From Physcomitrium patens (taxonomy: Eukaryota; Streptophyta; Bryopsida; Funariales; Funariaceae), in the NCBI RefSeq assembly GCF_000002425.4, contig NC_037274.1, positions 15,290,561 to 15,354,560 on the forward strand: a stretch of 64,000 bases of DNA, given 5' to 3'. Position 1 is the first letter of the stretch; every line of letters begins with the position of its first letter. Shown piece after piece: positions 11,844-24,101 of the stretch. Under the pieces are notes generated by a model. That model was not told the origin of the DNA, searched no databases, and worked only from the letters and a program-made list of their open reading frames with translations. Made by a program: the position numbers and the translations under genes.

Positions 11844-14800
11844 ATGGACTCTCATTCCGGCAACGGGAGAAGTAATGGTGTCGTCGACAAGGGTGAAGAG
11901 CTTGAGAACGGGATCTCGGTTGCCGACGGTGTCCATGACCACACAGGTGGTCATGGACGAGGATCGTTCATCAAGAAGGTGGTGTGGCATGGAGGCTCTG
12001 TCTACGATGCTTGGCTCAATGCCGTCTCGGCTCAGGTCTGGTCAATTCTCCAGCTCGATCACTTCCCACTCTCCTCCTACTGTTTGCTGCGACATGCAGA
12101 TCTCTCAAAAGCTCAAATTTCTCGAAACATACAGGGGGGGTGTACGAGGTGTCGGCATTAGGAAAATTTGAATGGTTTACAATCGTTACGACCCATGGAA
12201 CATTCTCCACTTGCAACGTTGCACTGGCTTTGGATGAGCCCGGTACTAGGTATAGACATGTTACACGATTAAGTCTTTTGGTTTTGGGTTGGTACCATTG
12301 AGTTGAGTGTCCGAGATGTGTTTTACCGGCACAGGTGGGACAAGTTATTCTATCGATGCCGACTTCTTACGCTCAAATGGGCTTCAAACTGGGGCTGTTC
12401 TTCCATTTTTTCTACGTGATAATCGGTGTGTATACGTGCTACCTTCTGGCGCGCTTGTACGTGGAATACCGAGCTCGGAAGGAGAAGGAGGGTGTGGATT
12501 TCAAGAGGCACGTCATTCAGGTAATTCATCTGCCGTCTTCCATCAGTCTACCCACCTCTGGAATTTCTCATCAGAAATCCTCAAGAGAAATTTTCTACGT
12601 ATTTTGTGTCCACTTTTGGCCATCCGCTGGGGCGTCAGTCCGACAACACGTTTCTAACTGATGTTTATAGGTTGTAAAGCTGCCAATGAAAACATTCATG
12701 GAGATTGTCCAGGAGTTCTAAATACCTACAGCACGGGATAAACTTTTTAGGGTTCTAGTAAATACCTCGTCAATTGAGTAAGACTGGTTTCTGGTTGGAG
12801 ATAAATTCTATTGTTTGTGTGCATCAATTGACCCAGTAGGTGGAATGTTATAGTCATTTGCTGAGGTGAGCAACGATGGTTGTTGTGTGTAAAACAGTAC
12901 CATGAACTCCTGGGAGCACTTGTTGGACCATGGGCAATGAGAATATCCCTCTTCTTCAACGTTGTCACTGTGGGTGCAGTGTCAGTGGTTCAGATCATCG
13001 CATGTGCCAGGTAATGCAATTCAAACCTGGGAAGTAGACTTTCCTCGCTGGAAAGACGTTTCAAGCCAGGATGATAGAGGTGTCCAGATAATCTAATCAG
13101 ATAAACTGGTCAATAAATTGAAGCCTGTGAGATTGATCTCCACTCGTTTGGAGTACGCTCATCCGATCTATTAAAATAAAAAAATAAAAAATAAAACGTG
13201 TTGTTTGCCTGACACAGTAACGCATACTACTTGAACCCCAATCTTAGCAAGCGATCGTGGGCGTTGATTTTCGGAGGACTCTCACTCAGTGTCGACCTAC
13301 TACCAACGATTCACAATTTTCGTGTCTTCTCATTCCTGGGAGCTTTGACAACAACGTACACTTCATGGTATATGTTGACCGCCGCCATAAGCAGAGGGCA
13401 AGTAGGTCTTCTCGCACTTTTTTAACTTCTGCTCGTCCGTTGGCCATAGATATGACTGGAGAATAGACTTCCTCATCCGTTCTTGCCTTGGAACTAGGGA
13501 ACGCTATTGCAACCCTGTGTTACATGTAAAAGGTCAGACGGTCGTTTTGTTTCGAGCTCACACTGTTTTTTTTTTTAAAAACTTGAGATCTTTGGATGAT
13601 TGAATTGTTTCCAGTCTCCTGGCGTGAAGCATTCAGCTCCCATCAATGTCGAGTCCTTCTTCACAGGCACAACCAATATTCTGTTTGGTGCAGGAGGACA
13701 TGCAGTCACCATGTAAGTCTTAAATTAGACCACTCGTGAAGTTCTTTCCATGTTGTTAAAAATCCTAATTCCTCGATGAACTAGAAAAATAAAAGCGGAC
13801 CTCAATCATGTTTGTTTTGAAAATTTTAGAACGCAATTGCTGAGAGGGAAAACCCAATTCGAGTAACTTTATGTGCACTGACCGTCCATATTGGTAACGG
13901 GGCTGATGTGCAGAGAAATCATGCACGCAATGTGGAAACCTGTGAGATACAAATACGTCTACTTAGCCTGCACAATTTATGTGCTATTCATCACCGTGCC
14001 GCACTCTTACGCCCTCTACTGGTCGTTCGGTGATGAGCTCCTGCTAAAGAACAATGCCTTGGGCATTTTGCCGAACTCCTACGCACGCGACACGGCTCTC
14101 GTCTTCATGATCATCCACCAGGTACAGAATCACCGCCATTTGATGGACCTTGTTTGAAATCTACAAGTTTAAGCCGCATGCACAAGGAACTCAAGATTTG
14201 ACGTTCCAACAAAAAATAAACAACATACCACTCTCTACAGATCGTAGCATTTGCGCTCTACATCATGCCCCTGAACTTCATCTGGGAGAAGTTCTGGGGA
14301 GTTCACCAGTCCCACTACGTGAAGAGAGTGTTGGTTCGACTCCCGCTCGGCTGTGTGCTATGGCTGCTCGCCCTCATGTTCCCTTTCTTCGGCCCACTCA
14401 ACTCCCTCATCGGGTCCCTCTTCATGACCTTCTCCGTGTTTATCATCCCTTCCATCGTCTACACCATTACATTCTGGACGCCAACAGCTCGGGAGGTAAG
14501 CCCCCAATTCCACATACTCTCACTCACTCACACTCACTCACACATACACACACTTTTATACATACAGAACTTCAACACTAGAAACTGAGAATGCACTCAG
14601 CTTCACCTAATCATCCCTCTGAATCGAACTAGATCACAATTCTCATGACTGTACCTGTGCATCCAATACAATACAATCCAATACAACCCAATCGACATGT
14701 CTGCAGAATGCCGCCGAGCAACCTGGCAAGGTGAGAAAAGCAATAGGCTGGTGGGGAATGGTGACACTAAACTTCACCGTGATTGTGTTGATCGCTGTGT

Positions 14801-14898
14801 TGGGAGTGGGATTCGGCAGCTACGCCAGTTTCAGCAACATCATTCGGCAAGTTGAGAACTTCGGCATCTTCCAGGCGTGCTATCAGTGCAAACTCTGA
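11844..14898 (+). CDS. AUX/LAX-family auxin influx carrier
   Basis: This protein would import auxin with protons across the plasma membrane (amino acid/auxin permease family). Eight exons: 11844-12035, 12335-12520, 12898-13010, 13218-13401, 13615-13712, 13914-14121, 14241-14495, 14707-14898. Their phases close on one frame of 475 residues, close to the usual 480 or so. Family signatures in order: VWHGGSVYDAW (exon 1), LYVEYRARKEKE (exon 2), a conserved TTYTSWYM (exon 4), FGAGGHAVT then EIMHAMWKP across the exon 5/6 join, FPFFGPLNSLIGS (exon 7) and a C-terminal CYQC. Exon 3 is divergent: the loop normally beginning QWFEVLDG reads QYHELLGA, and the glycosylated-type segment is altered. Multiple hydrophobic membrane spans are visible. 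The start is the first ATG in frame with the HGGS block. It is probably a divergent paralogue, not the canonical AUX1. Confidence 0.93.
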
Positions 14899-15009
14899 GA
14901 ACTCCCTCCCCTCCCTCCCTAGAAACCCAGTTTGTTTGTTAGTTTGTTGCACTTCCCCGTGCAGATTCTGCATCAAGTTTAGATGTTAAATATGATTTTT
15001 TTTCTTCAA

Positions 15010-15015
15010 AATAAA
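15010..15015 (+). terminator. Candidate polyadenylation signal
   Basis: AATAAA lies about 110 bp after the stop of the auxin carrier gene, at the point where GC-richer gene DNA gives way to AT-rich spacer. Confidence 0.45.
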
Positions 15016-15611
15016 CTATGTTTTTATAAATAGTTGAGTGTAAGTGATATTTTTTTAGCTTTTTGATAATTATGAATTAAAGCTTATTAATAGTACAATA
15101 GGTTTAAAATCAAGTACATTATTATATATTGATATTATATAAGTCACAAAAAATAAAAGTGTTCTCTTGAATTTTTGTGAAATTTATACAAATATATGCA
15201 AATTTTTAAAATATAATTATTTTATCAATAGAATAAACGTTTTTCAATGATATTTCAAAAAACTAAATTCTGAAAATGTATTTTTTAACAAATTGATACA
15301 AAGAAATCAAAATGATTAATTTATATAATCAATTTTTTGATTAAATTTAGTAATTTTTTATTACATGTTCCTATTTTTTAAAGCTTGTTTTATAACTAAC
15401 ATTAATAAAAATATTCATATTTTCTATTCCAAGTTCCGTATGTGCATCTTGAAGTTTTTTAATCATGTTGTTTTTAAAAAAAATATATGGATATTTATTA
15501 ATTAAATTTATTATTTTATTATAAAATTAATATCAAGTTTACATTTAAAATAGATTCTTTTTTTTATTACACATAGTATAACAATAAAATAGATTAATAT
15601 GTATTATCACA

Positions 15612-15646
<35 letters not shown>

Positions 15647-15749
15647 TTCAATATTTTCCTATATGATTAAGTAGTAGGTAAAAATAGATTTATTTCATAA
15701 TATTTTTTAGAGTAGCTTTTTAGAAGCTTCATAGACATTGCTTTGACTT
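15016..15749. other. AT-rich spacer
   Basis: No gene seen. A (TA)n tract lies at 15616-15644. Confidence 0.6.
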
Positions 15750-16113
15750 TATATGTATTTGTAATTGATTGGTAGGTTAGAAACTTAGTCAACAAGTTGA
15801 CAACATATTGGTAGCTTATGAAACAAGCTAACTATGTGGTGCACATATAGAAAACTTGCCTTGCAAGTTAAGATACGTATTTTATGAAGTCAAGACGTTT
15901 TGAAGGTCTTATAGGACATTGCCATGTAGCTCATAGTTAAGAGTATATATAAAGGTAAGAGTGAAGCCTTCTTTATTCTTGTCGATGCCTTTCTAGTCTT
16001 TAGTCTTGTTTTCAAAACTTTCTAGTATTCTTGTCTTTAGCAATAGCTATTCTAATTTAATATTATATCATCTTTGAGTGATTATCTAATCTTTTCAAGT
16101 GATATAAGAGCGA
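15750..16113 (+). mobile_element. Copia-type LTR end plus primer-binding site, body missing
   Basis: The stretch ends in CA at 16096-16097. Two bases later, 16100-16111 (TGATATAAGAGC) matches the initiator-Met primer site TGGTATCAGAGC at 10 of 12 positions. Upstream, TATATAAAGG at about 15948-15957 could be the LTR promoter, followed by T/C-rich sequence like an R-U5 region. The 5' edge near 15750 is a guess. No gag-pol follows, only AT-rich DNA, so this is a remnant with its body deleted or decayed past recognition. Confidence 0.5.
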
Positions 16114-17130
16114 CTTGATCTTTTGATTCTTTAAGATTCATGTCCTTGATATATAGTGTAAGAGTTTTTGCAATATTATAGAATTAAGAAATAAAAAAGA
16201 TAAAAATAAAATATTTTGTAGTTTTTTTAAAAAAAATTAATAATATTCTTTCATAAATCCTACTATAAAAAAATAACATCTTTGTGCATAATTTTTTTAA
16301 TTAAAAATTATATTTTATAATGTTTTTTGAAAAAAAATTAATCATGATTTTAGTTAAGATGCATCAATTTATAAGCCTATTACACTTAGTTGGATTTTAT
16401 TGTATAAATTATAGATGAGATTATTTATACTTTTTTAAAGTAATATAATATTTTTATAAAATTTTAAATGATGATAAAGAATTTGAAAAACAAAAAATCA
16501 TACAAAAAAACAAACAAAAACATTCTAATAAATCTAATTACTAAAAAGTTGAAATCCAATAACAATTTAAAAAGAAAGAAATATTATTTCAAGTTTGAAT
16601 ATATTTATATTAAGTACTTTTAAATAATAAAATTTTAATTTATTACATACAAAAAGAAAATCTTAATTACTTATTATAATATTTATATTATTAATATGTA
16701 CACTTATTGAGCAATTGTTTACTACTTTTTTTTAATTTTTTAAGAACAAAATAGCAACTAAGAATGTTGGAGTGAATCTAATATTTTTTTATTGCACCCT
16801 CCAATTTCATAGTTTTTTTTTTCAATAGCATCTTTTATTTCTTTTGTTTGAACGACAATAAGATTAATAAAAAAAATGAATTTAAAATTAAAAAGAACAC
16901 CCATAATATCAAATATAGATTGTTTATTAGTTATAAGTTTATTTTAAAACTTTTAATATATTTCACCTAATCCTTCAAAAATTATTTATTTATATTCGAA
17001 ATTGTTTTACTATAATTTCAAGTAATAATGACAAAGTCCTAAAAATATCTAAAACACCATCTAATCCCAAATGATACATATCAAGGCATCAATGCACCCT
17101 TTGACCTTTACCGAATACTGTCAACATCTC
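16114..17130. other. AT-rich spacer
   Basis: No gene or clear repeat seen, apart from A/T runs. It may hold decayed retrotransposon leader and body sequence. Confidence 0.5.
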
Positions 17131-17379
17131 AACTATTCAATCCAAATGAAGAAAAATCGACACTCTAAACATCCAACAGTGTAAGAATGTGTGTGTGTAA
17201 AAGAATCATAAGATTTCCAATTGGTAACTATGGGCTTGAAACATTCAAAACATAAAACTAGAAACTGGTAACGTGGACTAAGAACGATTGCCATTACTTC
17301 ATCACAAAAAAAAAAAAAAAGAAAAAAAAAAAGGTCGTGAAATGCACTGAAATACGTTATTTGCATGTCATACATACAT

Positions 17380-17415
<36 letters not shown>

Positions 17416-18480
17416 CAAACGTCTTCACTCACACCGCATTGTTGGGTGTCTAACAAGCGTGATCACTTTCGATGGTTTCATGAAAACAACAGGAGGCCAG
17501 TAGTAGTAGGAATGGAAGTATATATATGTATCGAAATGGCAAGGTGGGCATAATTCTCTCTTTTTCTCTTCAGTTGAGGAGTGAGTGAGTAAGTGCACTC
17601 TACTCCTCCTTCATCTTCTTCTTCAGCTTGAAAAAAGATGATCAAATCTGAGAGTTCTCGGCGTTTACTAGACAAGTAAAGCATTGCGGCAACAAGGTCC
17701 CTGTAACCCACAACGGTTCCCATGAAAACGCTCATTAAATTCTTATCTAGAAAAAAGGGTAAACTTGCAGACCATCTTTTGAGAAGGTGTAAGCAGACCA
17801 GGACCATGCATCGAGCCTAGAGGATCGAGGCAATCTAATCGAGAATATATGTGAGTGAGTGAGTGTGTGTGTGTTAGATTGGTGCATGTAGGTGGCCAGA
17901 ACTGATTCCACATCAGGGAATGAGTTAGTTGGGGGATGAGTTGCATGGTGTGATTGGACGCCAGTACGTTGGTTCGTTCTTTTTTGCTCCAGGTCTGTGT
18001 CGAGATGCAATTGTGGTCAGGATACTGTTGGATTAATGTTTGGATCGGTGATAGTACACCACCAAGTGAGTGTTGACAAGGGGAATGATGCAACAGACAT
18101 GCAGCAGCGCATGCCAATTGAATAATTGTGTCACAGTACAAAGCGTGGGGAGGGGGGGGGGGGGGGGAGCTTGTGTCAATGTGGGCAATGAATCTGGTAT
18201 TCTACACGACGACGGCATTTGAATGACATTGCTCTTTACGGTATTACACACGTCTTCAAATCTACATGAGAAACAGTCCACTCGCAAAAAAAGGAATACT
18301 GTAAAGATAGCCACTCGGCTATTAAGTGAGGCACATTCTTACATAAGCGTTTCGTAACCAGAGTGAGGCCACTCACTGCACCGGAAGTCACAGGTCTAAA
18401 CTGTGTGACCTGTGAGTTGTTGTTGTTGTCGTGTTTTTTTTACTATTATTTATTTTATTTAATAAAAATCTTACGATATC
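17131..18480. other. GC-richer spacer 3' of the F-box gene
   Basis: Open frames on the minus strand are short and rich in Thr-His-Ser from GTGA/GTGT repeats, so I do not call a gene. It holds CA and TA runs at 17380-17415 and a G16 tract at 18152-18167. It may include the 3' untranslated part of the minus-strand F-box locus. Confidence 0.45.
18152..18167 (+). repeat. poly(G) tract, 16 bp
   Basis: Sixteen guanines in a row, with four more just before a single A. Such runs are rare in AT-rich DNA and prone to sequencing error. Confidence 0.85.
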
Positions 18481-18506
18481 TATTGCGTGTGTGTGAGATC
18501 ACTTTC

Positions 18507-19784
18507 CTAGGGTTGTAGATCCACTCTCAAATGGATTGAGAACCCCCCATAAGTCGCCATGCTATTCGTCTTGCTCCCCGGGCTGTTGGGCAGAATGTGC
18601 CAGAACCGCTCCTTCAAGTCATACAGCCACCGGTCACCCGTGATGGCAGAAATGAAACACAGTCCCTCGGGCTCGTCGATGCTGCTGTACTCACACACTT
18701 TGAAGTGATCCAGAAACTGTTTGGAGGGACCCGGAGGAACATTGTCCAGGAGAGTCACGGCGCGCAAGCCTGTGGGGTCTAGCTCCGAGATTTGAAGCTT
18801 ATCAGAACCCTCGTACTTGGCTTTCATGACGCGGCTGACGATCAAAATGCGGCCATGGTGCTGCACCAGATGCACTGGGCTATACATGCTCGGAATCGCA
18901 ACGTGGTACGATGCCCACACACCCGTTTCCATGTTATACGTCGAAATCCCGCTCTGGCACTGCGTGGCTCACACGAGCGTGTTTCCTCTCACGATTGTTT
19001 GGTTGGGAAACCGGCCATTGTACGGGAAATTGTGGCGCGATGGTACACCGCCGGACTCTGTCCACGCCATGCACGCCGAGTCGTAAGTGCGCGTCGCCCG
19101 CATGTCGTGGTCGATGAGGATGATTTTGTAGGATCGGGTGGAATTGTCCACCAACATGGCTGTGAAGTGCGGCATGTTGTAAATCTTGGATTCATCCCAC
19201 GGGGGGATGACTCTGAATGCGCGGGTTGCAGGGTTGCAGACACCGTGCACCACTTCCCTCTTCGTCGCAGTCGTATTCCATTTGTAGCCAACGAAACAAA
19301 ATAATCCTTCGTTCACAGAGGAGATGTAGAAGCCACGACATGGAAGACAGTCCAGGGACATGTTGAACCACTTCTTGGAGATGGGGCAGTAGAGGGAGCT
19401 TTTGCGGAGGTTGAAGAGCTCCGGTCCAGACTGGAAGTAGGAGAAGGCCCAGGACGCGGGCTCATTGTAGGTGAGCACGTAAGACGGACACTGCATCGTC
19501 ACATCCCGCTGCATGGATAAGAACCTGGACAATTGCAGGAGGTGGTTCCACTTCATACAGACGGCTCTCATGGGCTGGAGGAGCGGCAATGGGAGGTACG
19601 AGAGAATTTTCTCCAAAAAGGGGTCGGAGAGAGTGCTCCAGAGCACGGGGTCCATCCATCCCACTTCTCGGCAAGTGTTGCTGCTGGTGAGAAATTTACT
19701 TGAGAGGGCAACGTTTGATCCTGCAACAAGTGATCCCAATACTGCAGGGTCAGCAAGCAAGCAATCTCCTACAATAACACTCAT
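18507..19784 (-). pseudogene. F-box/kelch-like gene interrupted by one in-frame TGA
   Basis: F-box proteins bring substrates to SCF ubiquitin ligases. From the ATG at 19784 the frame encodes an F-box at about residues 45-90 (LPLPLLQPMRAVCMKWN, with a Trp in the usual place). It continues as the long beta-rich region seen in plant F-box/kelch proteins, with blocks such as GLFCFVGY and YDSACMAW. A TGA at 18971-18969 ends it after 271 residues. The same frame then stays open for 153 more codons with matching character (STYNMETGVW, CFISAITGDRWLYDL). The unbroken length, about 424, fits the family. A TGG-to-TGA change would suffice. It may be a pseudogene, a truncated protein or a sequencing error. 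No intron is needed. Confidence 0.8.
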
Positions 19785-20560
19785 CCCCAATATATACAAG
19801 TCCCACTGTTCTTGACAAATACTGACGCATTGTAGAGCGAGTCAAACACACCAGGATCAAGGATCCAACACACCAGGCATCTTGAAGTTGATAGTATCTG
19901 TAGGCGCCTCGATGTACTTTGTTGAGATTGCTAAGCAGATTGTCAACGACTGACGACCACTTGCAAATCCTGCAACCGAAACTGGAACACCTTGCAACAG
20001 TGCCGGGACTCAATCACCTACAGAAACATCGCTCGTACCACCAAATCGACAAGAAGAGGGAGATGCATATCAGGAGCAGCGTTCATAGAAACTTCAGTTT
20101 TGGTCCATTCAGAGATTACGCGAGAGAAGCCGTGTAAACTCCGGCGGATGGAAGCCCATACACATGAAAACCGAGGGTGCGGTGCAGACGGACAATGCTG
20201 GGAGCTGCTGCAACCTGATGTCCGTGAGAAAATCCGAAAGCACGACACCAAATGCAACCATCTTCATTCACGAAACTCTCGGAAAATGAGAATGGATACA
20301 ATGTAGACTAGTTACGGCGTGAGAAATAACAACAACGGTTGCTCTTCAACAACGTGACCTCAGTAATCCACTATTCCTCCATGGAACCAACCAGTCTTCG
20401 TACAAACCCACACCCACCAAAGCAACACAACTAAGCTCTGGAAAGGAGACGCAGCACCTAGAGCCGCGAGATGGTAGAGGAGGAGGAGGAGACTCCTGCT
20501 GTAGAAGAGCATGAGAATCAATCAGTGAATCCAACAAAACAACTGCAGCGCAAGGGAGCA
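19785..20560. other. Upstream region of the F-box locus
   Basis: GC-richer DNA without a recognisable gene on either strand; the short overlapping open frames have no family resemblance. It probably holds the leader and promoter of the minus-strand F-box gene. Confidence 0.4.
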
Positions 20561-22129
20561 AATATGTATATATATATATATATATATATACATATATATG
20601 AGAGAGAGAGAAGGGAAGAAAGGCGATGAAACTATAAAAAAAAAAGCTCTCCCGTTCCGTAGCTCTCTACAATATATGCTACGGTATGTATACTCTACGG
20701 TAGAACCTGGAAGCCTACGACGGGCAGTGGGTGCCCATGAGGAAATTTTCCACATAGGGCACCTACCCGCTGCCAGGGAGTTGGGGTACTCGGGGCAAGA
20801 AATATATATATAAATTATTATTATTATTTATTTTCCTGTGGTTGTGTGTGCAAGGTCCGGGCAGCACCCTCTGCACACGTGGTCACTGGATAGACATTGA
20901 AAAAACTAAAACAAATATCAAATGGTTAATTACCACATCAAATGGATACACATATATGTGTATATAGTTTACCCATAAAAATCATTTATATATATATATA
21001 TATATATATATAGATAGATTTTTTTAAAAAAAAATAGTTATTGAAACAGAATTAATTTTTTTTGAATTACTAAATTTATGGTACTTCAGGTGGTTGTGTG
21101 AAGTCATTTGACCAATTTTGATTACGTGGTAATTTGCCTCTTAAAAAAAAACTAATACAATGCAGAAAATGAAAGTAAACAAAGGTTTATTTTGATTACA
21201 ATTTTTATTGAATCATTTCAAGGATGGGAATGTTCAAAACATATATGATGATAATAATAATAATAATAATAATAAGTATTAGATTGTCATTACTTGTGTT
21301 TTATGTGGTTAAATAATTACATAGAATTGTGAAATATTTATTAAATTTCCTTGATTTAAAAAATAAAATAAAATAAAATAGATAATTTTATGTGGAAGAG
21401 TCTGCAAAATTACAGATTTTTACATTTTTGTTATGAGAAGAAAATTTACAATTTTCATGATAGTTATGTGTTTTCTTGTAATTTTTTTAATTATCTGTAA
21501 ATAAAATAAAATAAAATAAAACATTAAGTGTCATATCACTTACCTCTTTCTAAAATATTTTTTTTCATAATTTAGCTAAAAGCTTCTTTTAAAACTTTAT
21601 TTTAGAAAATTTAAATTAACAAAAGATAAAACTACACTCAACCAAACAAACAAATAAATCTCTTTCATGATCTAAAACCAATAAAGAAGAAGTGAGACAT
21701 TATTTTGAAAGGGTGGCCATTGCAAGGTGTCAAAACCCATTTGAAGCTTTATGACAAAGTCCAAAGAAGCTTCAATCTTTCTTTACATAAAGAAACAAAT
21801 CGAATTGTAGGCCCTTTAGAAAAGGTACTTTTGAATAATATATATATTTTTTTTAATTTATTTTCCTAAAGTCTATAGTTGGTGGTAATTGAATTCTTTC
21901 TTTATCTATTACTTCTATCACTTATTCAATGCATGTATTTTTGTGATGTGGAACGTGAGGCAAAGTTTCACTATATGGATGCCCACATAGTATCTCAAAT
22001 AAATCATGCTCATGGAATGCTCTTGGTGTTGTTGTGTGCTTATATAATAAAGATAATATTTATTTTATTTTAATAATTAAAATTCTTAATATATAATATT
22101 ATTCTTAATTTTTTAAAAAACTCAATAAT
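20561..22129. other. AT-rich spacer with simple repeats
   Basis: (TA)n tracts at 20568-20591 and 20986-21012, a (TAA)n run at about 21249-21275, and AAATA-type runs near 21360 and 21500. No gene seen. Confidence 0.6.
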
Positions 22130-22743
22130 TATTAAAGTATATAAGTAAAAATAAAAATAGAATAAATTACCTTACAGAAGATATTATTTTAAATAAGTTG
22201 CTAATGGTCAAAAGATTGACTCTTGGTAGTTAAAAAGGATATCCTAAGAATATAGGATGACATCAAGGACCAAGAGTCAAAGTCAAGAGGATAAAGTATG
22301 AATTAGAAAATATCCAAAGAGAAGATAAGAGTAATTAGTATTTGGCATAAGATACCCTTGTGGTTAATAAGATGCCAAAAGATCCTAGGACTATAAAATA
22401 CCGTTGAGATGAATTAGATGCTAAAGAATCCTAAGACCATAGAATATCCTTGAGGTAAGTTAAATGCCAAAGGATCCCAGAACCATGTGTGTAAAAGTCA
22501 AAAAGTAGAAGTTATCTTCTAAAGCAGCAACTACTATCTATAAGTATTGGGTGTTGGAAGTGAGAGACATCTTACTCCATAATCTCTTTGTGTATAACAT
22601 TCTTGATGCTAAGTATAGTAACTTCATAGTGTTTGTTCTTCAATAAGTTATAGGCCCACACATCTTTAGTTATAAGTTTTGAAGTTCTTTGAAGTCTTAT
22701 TTGTTGTAAAGAATAGATCTTTTGGTTGTTACTGATGTTAGCA
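22130..22743 (+). repeat. 5' LTR of the Copia element
   Basis: It aligns with 27399-27830 over most of its length. The start TATT corresponds to TGTT in the 3' copy, one mutation from the usual TG. It ends TTAGCA, two bases before the primer site. It contains three copies of a 46-bp unit around 22349-22485, against one in the 3' LTR. Confidence 0.85.
22349..22486 (+). repeat. 46-bp tandem repeat, three copies, inside the 5' LTR
   Basis: The GATGCCAAA-type core recurs at 22371, 22417 and 22463, exactly 46 bp apart. Each is followed by a GATCC/AATCC and a GA-CTAT/GACCAT block. Copies differ by a few substitutions, so the array is not very recent. Confidence 0.9.
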
Positions 22744-23220
22744 TTTGATATCATCTAATTCTATTATTGTATCTAATTGTTGATGTAGTTTTACTCTTAC
22801 TTGTTGTTAAGTGCATTGATAATCTTGAAGGTTGTTAAATACCTTAAAATGATATTTTAGAAGACTAATATTATATTTTTTTGTTGATTTATATCATTTG
22901 TAATCTAACATTGTGGTTTTAAGTGATAAACTTTCCTTAAAATTCTCTTATAGTGATAAGAAGTATTTTGTGAGGTTAAAAGTATTTCATGAGAGAAGAG
23001 GGATGATTGAAGAGTAGAAAAGCTTATACAAGAGGTTTAAATGGAGTATAAGACTTATGAGAAGTCTTATAAGTGAAATTGAGTGTGATTAAAGAGTGAT
23101 ATTACTAATTCACTCACAAAGAGAGCATTTTGGGTTTCCAAGATAATAATATGTTCTTATTGATTTTGAAAGCTCTTTCTTCTCTTTTCTTGATTTTTTT
23201 GATACATCCATTTTTTAGAC

Positions 23221-23815
23221 ATGGCTTCAAGTAAAGGTGAGGATTTGAGAGTGATTAAGAAATTTAAAGGTAACAATTTCTACCATTAGAAGAAGAAAAT
23301 GGAGCTTTTGTTGACTTCATTGGACCTTGGAGACATTGTAGCTGAAAGTGAAGAGCCTCCAAGTAATAATGTTGATGTCAAGGTGAAGAAGGAGTATAAC
23401 CATTGTGAAAAGAAGGCTTTTGGTATGATTGCATCAAATTTGGATGATGCTAATTTTTCACATGTAATTACTTGTAATGGACCAACAAAAGGATGGAAGA
23501 CTCTTTGCAACATCTATGAGAGCAAAAACCTTATCAACATTCTATAGACAAGGAAAAAGTTCTTAATGATAAAGATGGAAGAAAGAGATGACCTCATGGC
23601 TCATATCAACAATATAAAAGCACTTACAAACCAATTAGTAGTTTTTGAAAAGTTTGTTGATAATAAAGACATTATGTTGACATTGCTCATGAGCCTCCCA
23701 AAGTCCTACAACTATCTTATTGTGGCATTGGAGTCTATTAACATGAAGAAACTTACTATGAATTATATCACGTCAAGGCTTGTCCATGAAATCATCAAGA
23801 AAGAAAGAAAGAAAG

Positions 23816-23854
<39 letters not shown>

Positions 23855-24101
23855 CCAAAGTGATGATTTGGTTCTATTTTCAAGACAAAGAAAAGATAGA
23901 TATTTTCATCAACTTGATCATTCAAAAAATAATATAAAAAATTACTATATTTATCAAAAATTAGATCTCTTTGCTAGAAATTACTACAAAGCCAAGAAAG
24001 AAGATATGAAAAATACAAATAATACTTGTAATAACTTTAATGGAGATGACTATACTTTCATGGTAAGTGAAAGAGCTTCCATGGCTGCTATGTCCAATTA
24101 G
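23221..24101 (+). pseudogene. Copia gag remnant
   Basis: It starts at the ATG at 23221 (MASSKGEDLRVIKKF). A stop sits where Copia gag normally has Trp (23287-23289). The capsid-like UBN2-type region follows at 23299-23800 with another stop near 23545. A poly-A expansion (23818-23851) shifts the frame. After it, the zinc-knuckle region at about 23940-23995 has tyrosines at all three expected cysteine positions and no histidine, so nucleic-acid binding is lost. Confidence 0.8.
23797..23851 (+). repeat. (GAAA)n and poly(A) run in gag
   Basis: GAAA repeats pass into about 34 adenines. The reading frame before and after differs, so length change here is one of the lesions of the gag gene. Confidence 0.9.

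Noticed and set aside
18792-19304. 170-codon plus-strand frame
   Set aside because: Antisense shadow of the F-box frame, which has clear family motifs on the minus strand.
23817-23851. poly-A as the tail of a separate retroposed insertion
   Set aside because: It grows out of GAAA repeats within a Lys-rich gag region and no target duplication flanks it.
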